Below, in pieces: positions 54,591 to 64,000 of a stretch of 64,000 nt of DNA. Each line of letters starts with the position of its first letter. Positions within the stretch are counted from its first letter, which is position 1. The DNA is taken from contig CM043944.1 of NCBI GenBank assembly GCA_014529385.2, positions 56,369,268 to 56,433,267 on the forward strand, read 5' to 3'. Position numbers and translations under genes: made by a program. The notes beneath the pieces were generated by a model. It saw nothing but the letters and a program-made list of their open reading frames with translations. It ran no database searches and had not been told where the DNA came from. This stretch comes from Adiantum capillus-veneris (lineage: Eukaryota; Streptophyta; Polypodiopsida; Polypodiales; Pteridaceae).

Positions 54591-54963
54591 GAACTTATGA
54601 GTAAATTTCTATACAGAGATCAAAGAAAGTTTTTGCATTAGGAAAACCTTATTGCTAGCCGTATCCTTTTTGTAAGTGTCACATATGTTTTGCCATAAAG
54701 CATGAGCAGTCTCACATTCTAACACTGAAAAGTACACCGACTCACCAAGGTGCAGTCTAATCGTAGACTTGCATAGCTCATCAAGCTCTTCTTACTGAAA
54801 CTAAGTCATGTGTATAACTTCAGTTCTAGCTGCATAGGCAATAAGAAACTTTTTCTTCTTTTGGCTGGACAAGCACATCATGCATATGGTTCTTCCAAAG
54901 ATGAAAATTAGTGCCATCAAACTTCTTTATGTCATAAATGTCACGGTCTTTGCTAGTAGACAT
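54591..54963 (-). pseudogene. gag: Copia gag N-terminus, first copy
   Basis: ATG at 54963 (MSTSKDRDIYDIKKFDG, then FHLWKNHMHDVLVQPK), a typical copia Gag start. After a damaged stretch it continues with TIRLHLGESVYFSV, AHALWQNICDTYKKD and NKVFLMQKL to about 54610. Then a second Gag start begins, so two copies abut head to tail. The same motif order in both shows they are related. Confidence 0.78.
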
Positions 54964-56087
54964 GGTGACAACCAAAAGATTCAGGGAAAATTTTGGCAGA
55001 GTCTCCTTTGTATTTGGGACTATGTCAACCAAAATACGGGACAAGATGACCAAAAATGTCACTCACAAAGCATAAAAGAGGGCAATACCTCTCAAAAGCA
55101 CACTGTATAGAGACCAACTGAGGTGCATAAACTGTCAAACTGACCATAGACCGACAACTCGGCATCAAAAGCACCTATACCACTCTATACATGTCCTATG
55201 GCAAGGGCTCGTAAGGGATGCTCCAGCTACCTGTATTACCAAAGGTATCTCCACATTTGAGAATAACCCAGCTCAATGAAAACCTCATGCTATCGAACAT
55301 CAACAACGTAGGTTATGCATCAAAAACATATAGCCAAGCCTCAGAAATGGCTATCATTTGGACCAAGTCTTAGAAAAATGGCCGAGACTGCCGTCCTAGC
55401 CAAAAGATGACTCCACAAAAGCGTACAATGGCAGTATCCACAAAGACATACAAGTCTATCATGATACTCAAACAAGCGCCAAAAGCATGTGCATGCGAAG
55501 AAATATCCCTGTGGGGAGTCAAACCGCTCTCAAAAGAGCTCAAACACTGTCAAAAGTGCCAACATATGCATGTACGCATAAAAAACTGCTCCCACTAGAA
55601 CCAGAGCATCGCAAACACTGAAACCTGTAGCCTCTGAATCGATGCCAATATGCTGTAACCGAAGCCCAAATTGAGGCCGAGAAGCACAGAGAATGTTAAC
55701 CAAGCCTCTCTAGTACCCGTAGTAGTCGAAGAAGATAACATCGTCAAACTCCCACTCTATGTGTGTGTATGAGGCCACTTCGAAAGAGGCTACACACTCC
55801 CGAATGAGCCGTCAGCTCTCGTAGATGGAAGAGATTGCGATAATGCAACCTGTAATGGCTATGGAAGCTCTACAACACAAACTACCAAAAGAGGGCTGAA
55901 AAATTCAGCTCCTGAATCATAGCTCAAATGAGGTTTTTGATGGAACAAATGGCTTGGAAAGAGGGGTTAAACATCAGCACACGTGCTAGAAACGATCTTG
56001 GAAGCTGAATTTGCCGATGCCGAAGTCGGAACCCTGTTTACACTCTTGAAAGTGCGCATGCACGGAAGTGATTTTGGGAATGAAACC
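54964..56087 (-). other. Long leader of the copia element
   Basis: About 1.1 kb between PBS and gag ATG without convincing ORFs. Contains several CTCAAAAG and CAAACACTGTCAAAAG phrases. It is unusually long for a copia leader and may include other decayed DNA. Confidence 0.5.
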
Positions 56088-56100
56088 GCTCTAATACCAA
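56088..56100 (-). other. Primer-binding site of the copia element (initiator tRNA-Met)
   Basis: TTGGTATTAGAGC on the minus strand, adjacent to the LTR end. Standard copia-type iMet PBS with one change. Confidence 0.85.
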
Positions 56101-56101
56101 A

Positions 56102-56366
56102 TGAAGGAGAGGAGCAGTGAGCAAGTGGAAGAGGAAGAAGAATATGCACACACACTCACACACACACCACCATAGCCACACACACTGGTTGGAGGAGGAG
56201 AGCCGTCACACATTATGTGCCCCCTTTCTTTCTTCTCTATGTTATGCACTAAGGCACAATACACATTGTACTTAGTGTTAGTGGCTCACACAAGTGTATA
56301 TCTATACACTTAGGGTTAGTAGCAGTTATTGATGGGCGGTCGGCCACATGGCCATTAAACTTAACA
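56102..56366 (-). repeat. Copia 5' LTR
   Basis: On the minus strand it probably runs TGTTAAGTTTAATGG to CTCCTTCA (265 bp). It contains a CA/TG-rich stretch and GTATAGATATAC as a possible TATA region. The outer boundary is inferred from the TGTTAA start, since no partner LTR is present. Confidence 0.6.
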
Positions 56367-57235
56367 ATTTTCTTGGGAACATATTGACCTGAAAGAAGTG
56401 GATCCAAAAGTGTGCCATCATAGGATAGCACTAAAGCGAGATACCAGACTAGTCAGATTATAGAGGCACATGATGAACCCTTATTATGCAAAGAAAGTCA
56501 AGGAGAAGATAGATAATCTTCTCAAGGTAGAGTTCATCACAAAAGTGACAAGCAGTGGATTGGCTGTTTTGGATAGCGGTAGTCTCAAAAAAGAATGGAA
56601 AACTGAGGGTATGTGTGGACTATAGGAAGTTGAATACTTAGACAATTAAGGATCCTTTTCCACTACCCTTTACAAATATGATGCTAGATGAGATTGCAGG
56701 CCACAAAATGTACAATTTTATGGATGGATACAGTGGCTATAAACAACTCAAGATTGCACCTGAGGATCGGGCCCAAACTACATTTTTCATTGAATGAGGA
56801 GCATTTATGTATTTGGTTATTCCATTTGGATTGTGTAATGCTCCAACGACCTTTCAAAGATGCATGATGGATATTTTTTGTGAGTTTCTTTGTAAGTTTT
56901 TGTCCATATGTGAGCAAAGTTTTAAATGCTTAAAGGATGCAATTAGTAGGAGGCCATTCCTTTGCCAGTCAAATTAGGATGTGATTCTCCATTTGCATGT
57001 TGATGCATCCGGAATGGAAACGGGGGCTATACTTGCTCAACCTGGTGGGAAGGCGGACTACCAAGTCTACTTTTCCAGTAGTGCAGATTTGGCCTCCCTA
57101 AACAAGGTTACTCGACCATTGAGAGAGAAGCAATGGGAATGGTATTTAGTGCTACAAAGTTCACACATTATCTATAGGGAAAGTTGTTTCATTTCTATGT
57201 GGAACATTAGACACTTCTCTTTTTAATCAACAAAG
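56367..57235 (+). pseudogene. pol: Athila/Tat-like gypsy RT and RNase H
   Basis: Plus-strand phrases across frames: NPYYAKKVKEKIDNLLKV, DEIAGHKMYNFMDGYSGYKQ (the first part frameshifted), KIAPEDRAQTTFFIE, LVIPFGLCNAPTTFQRCMMDIF, then RNase H LHVDASGMETGAILAQP (about 56985-57035). The FMDGYSGY and LCNAPTTFQRCM versions differ from the chromovirus RTs in this window and resemble the Athila/Tat branch. Many stops. The 5' part is cut by the copia LTR. Confidence 0.75.
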
Positions 57236-57880
57236 TGACCATTCAAGGAAGGATCATCAGATGGATGATGTTTTTGGTGGAGTTTGAATTCAAAATCTTT
57301 CACAATCTAGGCAAAACACAATGCGATGCTGATTTTATTTCTAGAAGCACATAAGGTCATTATGAAGCATCACTACAAGATGAACCAGTGGATGTTGAAC
57401 TTTTCCAAAATACAGCTGATGACGAACTAGATCCAGAGTGATAAGATGTCTATGATTTTCTTCAAATGAAAGGGTTTCTAGAAGACTAGTCCCAGAACAA
57501 GAAAAAGGTACTAATTTTAAAAATTCTGAAGTTTACCATCATTGGGGAGACCAATACAGATTAGGAAATGATGGTGTAGTTCAAAGGTGTGTGCATGCAA
57601 GTTATTAATGAATCTGACAATGGAGATGTAGGGAGACACTTTTCAACCAATATCACCTATAAGAAGGTCCTCCAAGCAGGTCATTGGTGGCAGACGATGA
57701 TGGAAGATATTAAAGTGTTTTGCAGAATCTATGTTATTTGGCAAAGAATGGGTAGGCCAACAATAGCCGATATGACACAACGCACTTTAGAACATCCATT
57801 AGGAATATTTCTAAAATGGGCTTTGGATTTTATGGGGCCATTCAAGAAGTTCACTCCCAAAAAGAATAGGTATATTATTA
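57236..57880 (+). pseudogene. Athila/Tat-like integrase N-terminus
   Basis: After a spacer with CDADFISRST, the ORF 57589-57915 has GRHFSTNITYKKVLQAGHWWQTM, F-C-x4-I-W-Q in the zinc region (the second Cys is lost) and LKWALDFMGPFKKF with the first catalytic Asp. It is cut at 57881 by the G2 LTR; the last codons of the ORF are LTR. Confidence 0.78.
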
Positions 57881-58811
57881 TGTCATTAATTCTAATATCT
57901 AACCAACCCAAATAATTTTCTCATATTAAACTGGTCATTTAATGTGGGATAATAAACGGGAACAAGGGTTAGAATATAGACATGCGCTTATGGATCTATC
58001 TCAACACGGGGCCAATGGTAAAGGGGCCCAAATGAGAGATGGTCTGTCAAAGACCAAGGTTAACTAATGGAGCTTAAAAGACCTTAGGGTTAGCTTCTCT
58101 AAAGACCTCCAATGGTTAGTGTCAAAAGTCCTTTGACCTTAGGCAAGCTAGGGCTGAGCTTGAGGTAGGAACCCGACCTAAACTTACCTTTGACCTTTGA
58201 CCTTTGACCTTAGGTGAGCAAATCCAACCAAGAGTCATGCTTCAATTCTTAAGCTTGCCATCTTCTCCATCTCCACTACTATGCTATTATGTATGCTAAG
58301 AAGAAGAGTGATGATAAGTGAGTAACTATTTCTTTCTCCTATGGAATGTTTCTTCTTTCTCTTCCCTACCCTCATTCCCCGCTAGCTCTCTCCACCTTCA
58401 AAGGTGTTTGAGGCCTTGGGACTGAGGCTTGGGATAGTTAATGCTTTCTACAAAGTTTATGTTATGTTTATGATGCATGAAGCTTTCCATCTTCATTGCA
58501 TCACCTAGGTCACAAGGAACACAAAGATTGTATTGTACCGACTCTCTCTTGATGGGAGAAACTATAATACAAATGCCTATTGGAGGTAGACCGCCGGCTC
58601 CGTATGAATCCGGTCTTCAATTATTATCATGTTCTCTAAACTCTCTCTCTCGTGCAAAAGTATCGTTCATGCCAAGTTAACTAAGTACCATATTTATGTT
58701 GCTACCATCAATTAAGTTCACTCGCTATTCTCACAAAGTAACCTCACAAAAGTGCTTCACTTAATTTCCTAATTCCGGTACTCTCAAAGTTCACAGGCCA
58801 TTTCCATTACA
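57881..58811 (+). repeat. G2 5' LTR
   Basis: Starts TGTCATTAATTCTAATATC and ends CCATTTCCATTACA, both matching the G1 LTR ends. It is about 600 bp shorter than G1 LTRs, lacking the GA run and the 34-bp array. It has a short TTTGACC tandem at 58187-58212. Confidence 0.88.
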
Positions 58812-58824
58812 TTGGTATCAAAGC
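58812..58824 (+). other. Primer-binding site of G2 (initiator tRNA-Met)
   Basis: TTGGTATCAAAGC directly after the LTR, one base different from the B1 site. Confidence 0.88.
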
Positions 58825-59225
58825 ATTTGGTTTCTCTTTTCTTGCTTAAGAAGAGAGGTCCTTAAGTAGCCTATTAATGGTTGATTTTGTTAATTATATT
58901 AGGGTAAGTGCGACTGGGATCTATTATCGGTATTGTTGAGCCCACTATGTGGGATATGGTACACACCTTTGGAGATTTGGTCTTAATAATGGAGTCTTTT
59001 TAGACTTGCCTACGGCTTTACCATTATTGAGCCATAAGAAATCCGAAAGGAGCTATCCCTCGGCAACTTCGCTATGTTAGACTCACGCCCTTACTCTCTA
59101 TAATTAACCAATTCGAGCCGTGGGTGTAGATACTTAAGTGCCTATTTTCAAAGGCTAAGAGGAGTAGCAACTAAGGTTTTGAATTGCCAAAGCATAAACT
59201 AAGTAAACACATAAGTTTAATTAAC
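58825..59225 (+). other. G2 untranslated leader
   Basis: About 400 bp collinear with the G1 leader. No ORF is supported. Confidence 0.7.
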
Positions 59226-59982
59226 ATGGCTGACAATAACCAAGAGAGTAAAATGAACATTGATAACTTTGATTTTGCACGTGAAGGTGCTAATGATGAT
59301 GCCCCCATGTTTGTTATTTGTCTTGTTATTAGGTTGCAACAAGCTATGGGCAACCCCGCTTTGCAAGCCGAAGTTACTCAACAACTTTGTGCTTATGGGA
59401 TTTCCTTTCCTCTCCAAGAGGAGAGAGAGCTTAGGAGGCCTCTTGATGAGACCCCCCAAAGAAGATTCTCTCCCATACAAGAGGAGGAATCTAAAGATAA
59501 AGAAAGTAACAAATCCCTAAATTCCTTCGAAGATGTGGCTCCACAAAGAAGGCGGACTAAACGATTGCCAACTCCTCCAAAGAGGAAACAGTTAACCCAT
59601 AGTCCTTCTCCTCGTCACTTCAAAAAAGAAGAGAGGAAACAAAGGAAGAAAAGGGCAAGAAAGAGGTCATCCTCTTATCCTTCTTCTTCACCTTCCTCCT
59701 CTATCGATGAAAGCTATGGCTATTCTCCTAGAGAAACAAGAGGGAGGACATTGCAAATCTTACTCTACATGGAGAAGGTCCCAAAAGCTCAAGAAGTTCA
59801 AAGAGGTAGGAAAGAGTATCTCTTTTCTCACCTATGATGGCTTTGGTGCTACTGACAAAGTATTGGCCTTCATCCAACAATTTGATGCAGCCTTTGGAGA
59901 CGAGGGCTTCACGGAGTCCTCCAAGCTACACCATGTAGCTATGCACTTCCAAAAATCGGCTCGTCAATGGTGGGCTAGCCGT
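59226..59982 (+). pseudogene. gag: G2 gag N-terminal part
   Basis: ATG at 59226 (MADNNQESKMNIDNFDF), then a long open frame to 59837. It holds an acidic region, then Arg/Ser/Pro-rich basic blocks (RRRTKRLPTPPKRK, KQRKKRARKRSSS, about 59550-59700). A frameshift near 59750 moves into the capsid core (ISFLTYDGFGATDKVLAFIQQFD, RQWWASR), which ends at 59982 where I is inserted. It continues at 61795. Confidence 0.85.
59979..59982 (+). other. Flanking duplication of I, left copy
   Basis: CCGT, repeated at 61791-61794. Four bp match; a fifth base differs (G versus A). Confidence 0.65.
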
Positions 59983-61790
59983 TGGAGAGGGGGAATGGGG
60001 AACACATCCGACACACAAACAACTGCCCCTATATAGCTCAGGGTATTCAAAGCACCCCTGTCCTCTCGAAAACACCTCTAAAAAAAACAATTCACACTAG
60101 CAGGGCCTCGCCTGCACTTCGCCCAACGCACAAATGCTCTGCACAATCCTTGGACAGCGATCACACCGATCTTGCCCGCTTCCAGCTCTTCCACAAGTGA
60201 ACACCTCTCTCTCTTTCTTTCTCACACAGCCAGGGGACCAGGAGACGTACACGCTCACACACATCGACACCACACAACTTGGAGACGAGCAAAGAAGAAA
60301 GGGGGGAGAGACGACACCAAAAACCAGCAATGATAGCTTCTTCTTCAAAGGAAAACACCATGCACAAAATTCATATGGCCTGCTCTAGGTCGCACCATGG
60401 CCATTACCAATCCATACAGAGGGGCACACACTTCCCTCACCCCTCGACTCCGTCGGCACATACCTCGAGGGAAACATCCACCATTGGCTTTACTTCAACA
60501 TCTCCTCCTCTTGGCAGCCTTCGCTAACTGCCTCTCTTGCAAGGCCTTCGCTCTTTCGAGCCGTTTCACAGACGATGCTTCACTATGGTGTGCCGACTTC
60601 GACCGTCGAGCACACGAAACTCTTCTCTTTCCTCCTCCTCCTTTTACCCCTCCACAGAGCGCTCATCGCTCCTCCACTTCCTCTTCCTTCTTTCTCCCGG
60701 CCAAAAAAAACGTGTCCTTTCTCGAAGGCCCAAACCCTCCTCTTTTTCTACCTCCTTTTTTCCCAAAAATCAATCCCTCCAAGCAATAGCGCCGGGGCGC
60801 TATTGCTTCTTAGCTCTCCCTCTCAAAAAGCCTTTTTTTCCCCTCCATGAGCCTTTGAGTTTTCCTTTTGTTTTTAGCCCCCAAACTCCAGCCATCCTTT
60901 TCTTTTTTAATGCCACCTTCGAGCCACCTCTTTCTTTTGCACTTATACCCAAGGGTTTTTTTGTATTCATTTCCTATGGTGTACATGTTTCTATGCGGTC
61001 GAATTCGCCAAATGAGTTTCCTCGGTCACGCCGCATGGGAACTTCATTGTATTGATTCCGAATTCCACCTCTCGTCTACCACTCGATGCCACGCTAGCCT
61101 CGGATAATGCGTCCAAAAATGGAAAAAAACTTTTGATCTCCTTTTATCACGAGTGCCTGCCAACGTGATGTGCGTATCGTGATGCCCATGAATCTGATCG
61201 AGGATCCGCAAGTTTTGACTGACCCCCCACATTGCATGTGATTTTCCAGAACCCGAGCAAGCCCAAAAATATCCTTGTCAGCATGCCTATCGATGTGGCC
61301 GGTGAGCACGTACCCGACCCCCGACAAATATTCAACAGGCCATAACTTACCTGTCTGAGCTCCGAATGGCAATCCGAAAAGATCGGCATGATCCACACCT
61401 TGAGCTTTACACGCATATCCATGGATCCCCGTTTTGGCCACCTGCCTGCACCTGCCCTGTCCGTCGGGGATCTGCAAAGCATTACATCTTCGGACAATCA
61501 TAACTTTCACACCCGGACTCTGTTTGAGGATCCGTCTGGACCAACTTGCAAAGCATCTTGAAGACCATATTCTAGAGCATCAAATCAGCATCTCGGGCAC
61601 CTTTACCTATCACTCCAATTGGACCAGTCTGGGGCCTTTTTGGCCTAAAAAATTGCATCGTGTATATATCTACGCTGCCACTTGCCTGTCCAGGGCCTTC
61701 ATTCTTGCTTTAGCCCTTTGCCATGCACTTGCCAGCATAAACATCATTGCATTGCACACTTCCTAGCACAGACCAACTTTGGTTGCACCA
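59983..61790 (+). mobile_element. Candidate solo LTR I in G2 gag
   Basis: 1808 bp absent from the same point of G1 gag, starting TGGAGAGGGG and ending GTTGCACCA (TG to CA). TATA-like CCCTATATAGC at about 60026. The second half has phrases common in plant LTRs (CATAACTTACCTGTCTGAG, ATCATAACTTTCACACCCGG). No PBS, polypurine tract or domain is seen, which favours a solo LTR. ORFs at 60397-60789 and 60537-61055 are Ser/Pro/Phe-rich with no recognisable domain and I do not call them. Confidence 0.65.
60781..60808. other. Perfect 13-bp inverted repeat in I
   Basis: AAGCAATAGCGCC, two G, then GGCGCTATTGCTT. A near-perfect palindrome of 28 bp, able to form a hairpin with almost no loop. It is followed 22 bp later by a T-rich run. 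Confidence 0.9.
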
Positions 61791-62382
61791 CCGTCGTGGC
61801 AACGGCGAAGCCCCAAAGACATTGAAAACTCTATACAGGTTTTCATCATGAAGCAATTCCTTGCAAGTGATGCAAAGGACAAAGTGCTTATCAAATGCTG
61901 AAGTTTAAAGCTTCTCTCACATGAGTCTATCCAAAAATATGTGGATAAGTTTTGGGATTTATATCTCAAGGCTATTATCTTTCAAAAGATAGACTTTGCC
62001 AAGAAAAAGCAACAATTCTATGCGGGAATACCCAAAGAGATGGCTGAGTCTGTCAACTTCAACGACTTGGTTCTATCACGAAGTAATCCACCACACCATG
62101 GTTTCTTTGCGCGTCAATTTCCAACAATGGGCTAGACGGAATGTCAAGCCCATGGAAAATAAAGACAAAAGTGATGCCAAGAGGAAAACCAATGCCCAAA
62201 ATTCTTACCAAGGCTATTCCAACAACAACAACAATCGATCCAAGGAGAAGGGAGTTTACAAACATAAATATAAACTCTCTCCTAAAGAGCTAGAAGCTTT
62301 AAGGAAGGACCACAAATGTTTTAAGTGTGGGGAGCAAGGCCATGGTTATCATCCTTGCCCCAAGAGAATTTCCCGTAATTGA
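61791..62382 (+). pseudogene. gag: G2 gag C-terminal part with zinc knuckle
   Basis: Resumes G-type gag (KQFLASDAKDKVL, about 61850; DKFWDLYLKAIIFQKIDFA, about 61941). The ORF 61996-62382 follows with a CCHC knuckle at 62317-62358 (CFKCGEQGHGYHPCP), which keeps the last Cys that G1 has lost. A stop at 61900 and frameshifts break it. Confidence 0.85.
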
Positions 62383-62891
62383 GACTCCCAGAGTCTCTAT
62401 GTTTGAAGCTCCAAAAGAGGATGTTCATTGCCAAGGATTTCTCCTTCCCTATGCTTGGGGAAAGATGCAAGAGCATGATGACTTTATTTTGTTTGACCCT
62501 AGTTCATATCCATGGAGTTGACCACTAAGCTAGGCATACAAGCCCATAGGATATGAGACACATTGAAAGCCAATGGAGCTATCAAGGGATAAGACGTCTT
62601 AGTTACTTCTTTCATTGGAAAATTATCATGTCCAAAGCTATGTGGACAAGAAGGATTTCTTCATCTTCCCTCTCAAACATGAGAATGTTATCGTTGGGGC
62701 ACCATGGTTTAAATTGCATGGCTTCCAACATGAAGTTCCCTGAAAGGAGACTCTACTTCACCTACAGGGAAGAGAGCATGTACATAGATGCTCTGCTACA
62801 AAGGGAATCAAGAGGAATTAGAGTTGTCTAATTTCCTAAATGGATCCCACGATGTTTTTGTTGATGACATTCCTAGTGAGCTACCTCTAAA
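62383..62891 (+). pseudogene. G2 protease remnant
   Basis: LPYAWGKMQEHDDFILFDPSS (about 62447-62510) corresponds to the G1 active-site region, but the D-P-G-S reads D-P-S-S and stops follow. NMKFPERRLYFTYREESMYIDA (about 62727-62792) marks the protease C-terminal part, as in G1. Confidence 0.75.
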
Positions 62892-63640
62892 ATGAGGGAT
62901 GATGACCATGCAATTGAGCTCCTACCAGGAAGCTCACTGCCTAACAAGCCTCCTTATCGAGTTTCACAAGCTCAACAAGAGGAGATCATGAGGCAAGTGC
63001 ATGAATTGGTGGAAAAAGGGATGGTGAGGTCTAGCTCCTCTCCATTTTGTTCACCATTGCTTTTAGTGCAAAAGAAAGACGACACATATCACATGTGTGT
63101 CGACTATAGAGCACTAAATAAGATTACTATCAAAAATAGATTTCCCATACCGTGGGTAGAAGATCTATTTGATAATTTATAAGTTTTGGCCTAACAAATG
63201 CTCCAGACGCATTAAAACTCATGATGGAAAAAAATCTTCACGCCATTCAAATTCTCTTGAGGAGTACAAGCGACACCTCCAGGTAATCTTTCAAGTTGTG
63301 AGGGAGAATGAGCTTTTCATTGATCAAAAGAAAACTGAATTTTTTATACAAGAGATTCGATATTTTGGTCACATTATCTCTAAAGATGGCACCCGTATGG
63401 ATCCAACAAAGTTAGAGATAATAAAAGGATGGCCTAATCCAAGGAATCTACAGGAGGTGCGATCGTAGCTTCATAGGTATGTGTGCATACTATAGATGAT
63501 TCATTAAAAAAAAATCTCGCTAATAGCAAACCCATTACATGACCTAACAAAAAAGAACGTTAAGTATTCATGGACTGCAAAAGTGCAAGAAGCTTTTGAA
63601 GAAGCTTAAGGAGAATCTTATCTCTCAATGTGTGCTCACA
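62892..63640 (+). pseudogene. pol: G2 reverse transcriptase, catalytic region deleted
   Basis: ORF 62892-63182 runs from [19 protein letters not shown] through [19 protein letters not shown] to VEDLFDNL. The sequence then jumps at about 63181 to FGLTNAPDALKLMM and, shortly after, to EEYKRHLQVIFQVV and QKKTEFFIQEIRYFGHII (to 63468). The YxDD box and the segment around it are missing. CAYYR and DLTKKN phrases follow to about 63560. Confidence 0.85.
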
Positions 63641-64000
63641 CTACTAGATCCCTCAAAGTCATTTGAGGTCCAATGTGACGCTTGTGGTAATTGCCTTGGA
63701 CCTATTTTGCTTCAATAAGGGCCTGCCATCGCATATGAGAGTCAAAGACTGAACTTCGATAAGTGTGTATTGGGAAAATACAAAAAAGACTTACTAGCTA
63801 ATGTTTATGCCCTAAACACGTGGAAACACTATCTCTTGGGGACTCCATTCATCCTACAAATGGATCATAAAGCCTCAAGAACTTCATGACGCAGACCAAG
63901 CTCTCCGACAAACAAATGAGGTGGGAAAATTTTCTTTTGCAATCTAAATTTCAATTGCTCACATTGGTGGCAAGCACAATCAAGTGGTCGATGAATTTTC
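63641..64000 (+). pseudogene. G2 RNase H, cut by window end
   Basis: SKSFEVQCDACGNCLGPILLQ (about 63655-63715), AIAYESQRLN, NTWKHYLLGTPFILQMDH (about 63813-63870) and, frameshifted, KLSDKQMRWENF match G1 RNase H. Stops at about 63716 and 63885. Continues beyond the window. Confidence 0.82.

Larger units (their letters stand above)
57881..64000 (+). mobile_element. Chromovirus G2, plus strand, runs off the window
   Basis: LTR 57881-58811, PBS, gag (interrupted by I), protease remnant, RT and RNase H in the order of G1, on the opposite strand. The left flank TATTA (57876-57880) would be the TSD; the right end is outside the window. Confidence 0.88.

Noticed and set aside
58007-58022. GGGGCCAAT in the G2 and G1 LTRs as another copy of the shared R/U5 motif
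   Set aside because: Only the nine-base core matches. It lies near the LTR start rather than the end, and the GAAATACC part is missing.
60781-60808. Rho-independent terminator (hairpin then T run)
   Set aside because: All context is plant nuclear; the T run starts 22 bp after the hairpin and no bacterial gene is near.
60397-61055. Overlapping ORFs of 130 and 172 codons rich in Ser, Pro, Phe and Leu
   Set aside because: They lie inside the candidate solo LTR I, overlap in different frames and follow CT-rich composition. No domain or start context supports a gene.

Overview
This window looks like heterochromatin or intergenic DNA from a large land-plant nuclear genome. Almost everything recognisable is retrotransposon: Ty3/gypsy chromoviruses (gag, protease, RT, RNase H, integrase and a C-terminal chromodomain), an Athila/Tat-like gypsy fragment, Ty1/copia fragments and a LINE. 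Primer-binding sites match plant initiator tRNA-Met (TGGTATCAGAGC), and several LTRs carry telo-box motifs (AAACCCTAA). I see no intact host gene, rRNA, tRNA gene or CRISPR array. A fern or other seed-free plant is a guess only. Family letters (A-G, I) are mine.

Layout, left part (1-25534). A decayed chromovirus A1 enters from the left edge and ends in an A-type LTR (4700-5258). That LTR is fused directly to a second, internally deleted copy, A2 (5259-25534, ending in its own LTR at 24905). A2 was split by element B1 (7231-24523, duplicated site TATGA). B1 contains a 3'-truncated minus-strand chromovirus D (9727-22590). The LTR of D was split in turn by element C (12884-21579, duplicated site CGAGA). 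C is the youngest element: its two LTRs are each 1476 bp and differ at about 8 positions by eye. The nesting order is therefore A2, then B1, then D, then C.

Middle part (25535-39093). A minus-strand LINE (RT part 35652-38380, zinc-binding C-terminus 26618-27109) was split by B2 (27110-35651). The 3' LTR of B2 was split by the short, non-autonomous, minus-strand element E (31882-35179, site GCCTC). One LTR of E received a small poly(A)-tailed retroposon with an 18-bp target duplication. Next to the LINE lies an isolated LTR, F (38393-39093), full of heat-shock-element-like repeats.

Right part (39094-64000). About 3.8 kb without recognisable coding capacity is followed by a full-length but broken minus-strand chromovirus, G1 (42921-51554). 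Beyond it lie a copia gag fragment on the plus strand, two head-to-tail copia remnants on the minus strand with one LTR, an Athila/Tat-like RT-RNase H-integrase fragment, and G2 (57881 to the window end). G2 is interrupted in gag by a candidate solo LTR, I (59983-61790).

No element can be autonomous as seen. Between them they carry frameshifts, stops, deleted domains and, in C, D and G1, a substituted residue in the RT catalytic Asp pair. The most striking unexplained signal is a short motif (GAAATACCGAAAGGGGCGCC-like, then GGGGCCAAT) shared near the R/U5 region of four otherwise different LTR families (A, C, E, F).
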